The notes under the pieces: model-generated | Database searches by the model: none | Told to the model about the DNA's origin: nothing | Seen by the model: the letters and a program-made list of their open reading frames with translations, nothing else | Program-made: the position numbers and the translations under genes | From: Gnetum montanum | Lineage: Eukaryota; Streptophyta; Gnetopsida; Gnetales; Gnetaceae | Length of the DNA: 23,334 bases | Direction of reading: 5' to 3' | Assembly: GCA_015680685.1 (NCBI GenBank) | Contig: MNCI01034986.1 | Coordinates: 197,591 to 220,924 of the forward strand | Part shown: positions 20,416 through 23,334 of the stretch, one piece after another | Numbering within the stretch: the stretch's first letter is position 1 | Layout of the letters: the number at the start of each line of letters is the position of its first letter

Positions 20416-21288
20416 TGATGAGCAGCGAGGTACCCCTATGCCCAACCATATGAATCACAAGTCTTCACGCACAATCCGGTTGAATTCTATGGATGAGACT
20501 AGTTGTGGCATCTAAATTGTTATGCTTTCATCAAAATTCATTGTCTTCCCACTTGGACTAGTGGTAGCTTTCTCACATATGGTTTAGTCCAAAGTGAGAT
20601 GTATGATGTTTTCTAACTCTATGCCACTCCTAGTGATGAAAAGAGGTAAATTGCTCTAATGAATAATGGAAAACAAGATCTAAACTAGCCTATGGCAATG
20701 GGTATCTACACTTAATCATCTGTACACATCTTGGACTTCATGAAGCTACTTCTAGGATTTCCAAGTGTATGTCATTGTTTGTGCCAAATGATACACCTCT
20801 AGATTACCAAGTATTTACACTTAAATGCTTGTGATTAAGGCATACACATTCTGCTTAATAATAGGAATTTTAAATAGTAATACATGAAACTATTTAACTA
20901 AGAAAGCAGTAAATAATTAAAGCAACAATAATTCTAAGTGAATGCTACAATGATGGAAGTAATCTTGATCTTTATTGTTAGTCATGTAACCTGTTCAAGT
21001 ATGTCACACTCAAACATAGGTGCCATACAATTACAAACATCACATTGTGGGCATGCACTGGGAATAACAGACTTTGAAAGAAGAAACTGAAAACTAAACT
21101 ATCTTCCAAGCTACTAACTACTGACTAATTGTCTCATCTTAGTACCCTACCACCATATTTATAAGCAAGATCTAGATGAGGCGACGTCAGGTACATGATG
21201 TCGCTTATTAGCTCTGACGTCAGGTACATGATGTTGGGGCTTTGACGTTGCGTATCCAATGTCAAGGCCTTACAATGGTGTCTCATCA
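20416..21288 (-). mobile_element. 5' LTR of element B, complete
   Basis: The 873-bp LTR is bounded by TGATGAG (20416) and CTCATCA (21288). On the minus strand the order is dyad array (21265-21181), TATA box GCTTATAAATATG (rc of 21165-21177), then polyadenylation signal CAATAAAGAT (rc of 20968-20977), about 200 bp downstream of the TATA box. R therefore lies between these, with U5 down to 20416. The 3' LTR counterpart is at 12111. Confidence 0.92.
21181..21265. repeat. Triple 24-bp dyad array in U3 of element B
   Basis: The units are 21181-21204, 21214-21237 and 21242-21265. Each is a GACGTC/GACGTT half, a centre with GTAC or GTAT, and a GATGTC/AATGTC half. The first is GCGACGTC, AGGTACAT, GATGTCGC. 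The third is TTGACGTTG...CAATGTCAA. The GACGTC cores are the C-box type recognised by plant bZIP proteins; binding is not shown. Confidence 0.75.
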
Positions 21289-21293
21289 GTTGG
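21289..21293. repeat. Right target-site duplication of element B
   Basis: GTTGG after CTCATCA, matching GTTCG at 12106-12110 in four of five bases. Confidence 0.65.
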
Positions 21294-22630
21294 TTGGATG
21301 ACCAATTTTTTTTTTCTTTTTTAAAATATTTTATTTCAAGTTTTAAGATGTTTTTGGATCTATTATCATTTTTACTTATATTTTTTTACCTATATTATAT
21401 CATGAAGGAGTTAGTTTCTTATTTTTGATTTTTCACTATGAGCATTTTTCCAAGATTTGATGAGAAGATTAGCTTCATTTGTTTGGACTATTTTCATGTT
21501 TCTTTTAAATGATTAATCTTTGTAATTATCCTTTCATTAGGAATAAACATAAAGTTATTAGAAGTATAGTGGAATTTCAACAATTTTAATATAGGTCAAA
21601 AGGTCATAAAACCCACATTCTATACTAGTTTGACCAACATGCATTTGGATAACTAATCAAAATTACATCAACTAGAACTAAATGATCTTATTTTCTATCC
21701 ATTAAATCCACATCACTTATTTAAGTTATTCTACCTCAAAATTCTTGCCAAAAATAGAGTTTCATTACTTGGGCAACATGAAGCTTAGTGAATTGAATGT
21801 GCATTTGGCAAAAGAAAACAATATTATTCAAAACTTTGCATATAAATATCATAGTTCAATGATGCTATAGGGGGCATGACCTATGCCTTTCCCTTTTGAA
21901 AAGAATGATTGGAGGTTAATAGTTTAGCTTAACTTCTAGACAATAGTTTACAAATACCATGGGATTAGAAATAACATACATGCATGACACCTCTTTAACA
22001 AACATATGAAATTGAAAATACCTACAAGATCTATTACATAAAAGACCAATACATACACTGCATTGGTTTAATTGAAGACTCAAAAAAATTGGTCTAGATA
22101 TTTATCAACTGTAATACATTTAATATTTGGATAAATTTCACTTGCTTCAATGTCATTCTTTATAATTTTAAAATTGGTTTAGTTCCCTCTAACATAATAT
22201 GCATGATTGAACATGCAATGATATGCAACCTACATGAGCACATGAGTTTGCCTTATGACTCAAACCCATCTGAGATACATGGTTAGAGTGGAATTATTGC
22301 ATCTTTCATGTGGAATTTCAACTTGTGGTGGCTATAAAAGTGGTCCATAGCATAAAAAAATGGAACGACTCTCACATAGTCAAAACAAGGCAACCTTGAT
22401 CTAATTTTTGATGAGGCACAAGCTTTAGTCACAAGTTGAGCTACACTAATCTATTTTCCTTCTCTTCTTCGTAGTGATGGTTGGGAAGGCTATTATTTCT
22501 CTTTGCATAAATGCCTTTGTCCTTGGGTAACTCAATCCATTTAGTCTTCAAATAGTAGTGGGAAATGTTAAGCTACAAACTTCTAATTAAACTATATATC
22601 TTAGGGTGTACCTATATTACAATTATTTTT
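21294..22630. other. No gene seen
   Basis: AT-rich intergenic DNA, starting with a T-rich run at 21306-21330. No frame above 60 codons and no known protein motif on either strand. The right part may be LTR sequence reaching left from the junction at 22641. Confidence 0.5.
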
Positions 22631-22649
22631 GGATTCCAACACCCTCCCA
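22631..22649 (-). promoter_or_regulatory. Copia-type LTR start next to a polypurine tract, minus strand
   Basis: On the minus strand TGGGAGGG (rc of 22642-22649) is followed by TGTTGGAATCC (rc of 22631-22641), the usual form of a copia PPT abutting the LTR 5' end. The LTR would extend leftwards; its other end was not found. Confidence 0.5.
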
Positions 22650-23050
22650 TTTAGTCCTAAAAAGGTGCTATGGTTATGGTGGAGGGGGTGAAAGTTTGTG
22701 TGGCTTTGGGATTAATTATGATGGACATTGACATTCTCCTTGGTAGCGTAATGCTTTCATGGGTGGACTATTTTGACATTGTCAAGGTACATTGGTTTTT
22801 CTTGAATCTTCCTATCCCTAGTAGTCAAGAAAGGAGCCTATCCTAGAATGATGGGGTGCTTGCCTACTAGTAAGACTTTTGATTTGAAAGCTTCAAGACA
22901 TGAGTCCAATTCTGGTAGGTAGTGTTGAGTTATATAGGTCTAACATAATCCCCACCCCACCCCACTGCCCCCCTTCCCTACACCCCGCCACCACCACTCT
23001 GGATACTTGGGTTACCTTGCTTTATGTTATTTACATTAAGCTTATTTATT
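22650..23050. other. Spacer between two outward-facing LTR junctions; no gene
   Basis: No protein motif. It holds the C-rich tract at 22950-22978. The open frame 22900-23085 crosses that tract and the junction and is not taken as a gene. Confidence 0.5.
22950..22978 (-). other. Strong G-quadruplex motif
   Basis: The minus strand has six-G, four-G, four-G and four-G runs separated by loops of 4, 1 and 1 bases, plus a further GGG run. This meets the strict G3+N1-7 rule several times over. It sits about 75 bp upstream of the polypurine tract at 23051. Confidence 0.85.
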
Positions 23051-23334
23051 TGGGAGGGGGTGTTGGAATAAAAAAAAAGGAATAAGATTATAAAAAGAAT
23101 CAAAGTACATCAGATCATTGAAGAAAGAGTCTAAAAAAAGCCCAATAGTTTTAGGAATTCCTTTTCAGTTTTTCATCTTTACAACTAATCCCAAAAAGCC
23201 TCCTCTCTAGAATAGGAAAAGACTTAGGCCTTAACCTTATTAAGAAGCATCCTCATGAATTTTCACTTCTTAGTAAAGGATTTCTTGTAAAGAAAAGGAG
23301 ACAAATCTCTCAAAAGAGAAAATAACATATCAAT
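23051..23334 (+). mobile_element. Copia-type polypurine tract and 3' LTR start, runs off window
   Basis: TGGGAGGGGG (23051-23060) followed by TGTTGGAATAAAAA (23061) is a typical plant copia PPT and LTR 5' end. The sequence to the window end is AT-rich and fits U3, but the LTR end is outside the window. The first 10 bases mirror the inverted junction at 22631-22649. Confidence 0.55.

Larger units (their letters stand above)
12111..21288 (-). mobile_element. Complete but decayed non-autonomous gypsy-type retrotransposon, element B
   Basis: The element of about 9.2 kb runs on the minus strand: 5' LTR 20416-21288, primer binding site 20397-20414, gag about 20295-17800, non-coding middle with a promoter-like block at 16441-16515, second reading frame about 15990-13150, polypurine tract remnant near 12941-12951 and 3' LTR 12111-12940. 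It is flanked by GTTCG/GTTGG. The two LTRs are roughly 85-90% alike by eye, so the insertion is old. No RT, RNase H, protease or integrase motif was seen on either strand inside it. It would have depended on enzymes of a related full element. The tRNA-Asp-type primer site and the gag type point to the gypsy superfamily, possibly the Tat/Athila side. Confidence 0.85.

Noticed and set aside
22880-22920. tRNA-like segment
   Set aside because: A T-arm-like stretch is present, but no cloverleaf can be drawn and no acceptor stem pairs.

Overview
The window reads as an AT-rich, gene-poor stretch of a large plant nuclear genome, most likely a gymnosperm or another plant with old, methylation-decayed repeats. 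This is inference. The evidence is nested and heavily mutated LTR retrotransposons of copia and gypsy type, a plant-style LINE remnant, and one recognisable host gene fragment whose protein is clearly the plant form of cytosolic ribosomal protein eL32 (RPL32). No intact long reading frame exists outside that gene. All transposon proteins are broken by many stops and frameshifts, and many changes look like C-to-T or G-to-A decay.

Layout, left to right. 1-736 is the right part of a minus-oriented gypsy-type LTR (copy C), ending in a CpG-rich array of short dyads. About 1255-2130 is a minus-strand LINE reverse transcriptase remnant, cut by a 342-bp foldback structure (2147-2488). 3012-6983 is a decayed plus-strand Ty1/copia polyprotein in the order GAG-protease-integrase-RT-RNase H, followed by about 1 kb of untranslated sequence, a 113-bp tandem duplication and a PPT-like site with a candidate 3' LTR start near 8144. 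8410-9332 is a complete minus-oriented LTR (copy A) with its polypurine tract and about 0.7 kb of internal sequence. 10550-10995 holds two exons of eL32 separated by a 137-nt GT-AG intron; exon 1 is not seen.

12111-21288 is one complete minus-strand gypsy-type element (copy B) of about 9.2 kb. It has two LTRs, a tRNA-Asp-like primer binding site, a decayed gag (20295 to about 17800), a long non-coding middle with a U3-like promoter block at 16441-16515, and a second decayed reading frame (about 15990 to 13150) that ends in a long coiled coil. I see no protease, RT, RNase H or integrase in it, so it looks non-autonomous. 21294-22630 shows no gene. 22631-23334 holds two outward-facing copia-type PPT/LTR junctions with a strong G-quadruplex motif between them.

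The most unusual pattern is a 24-bp dyad unit with a GTAC/GTAT centre and 7-9-bp palindromic halves. It repeats beside the TATA box in LTR copies B and C and once inside element B. Its core changes between copies (GACGTC, GATGTC, GATATC) while the architecture is kept.
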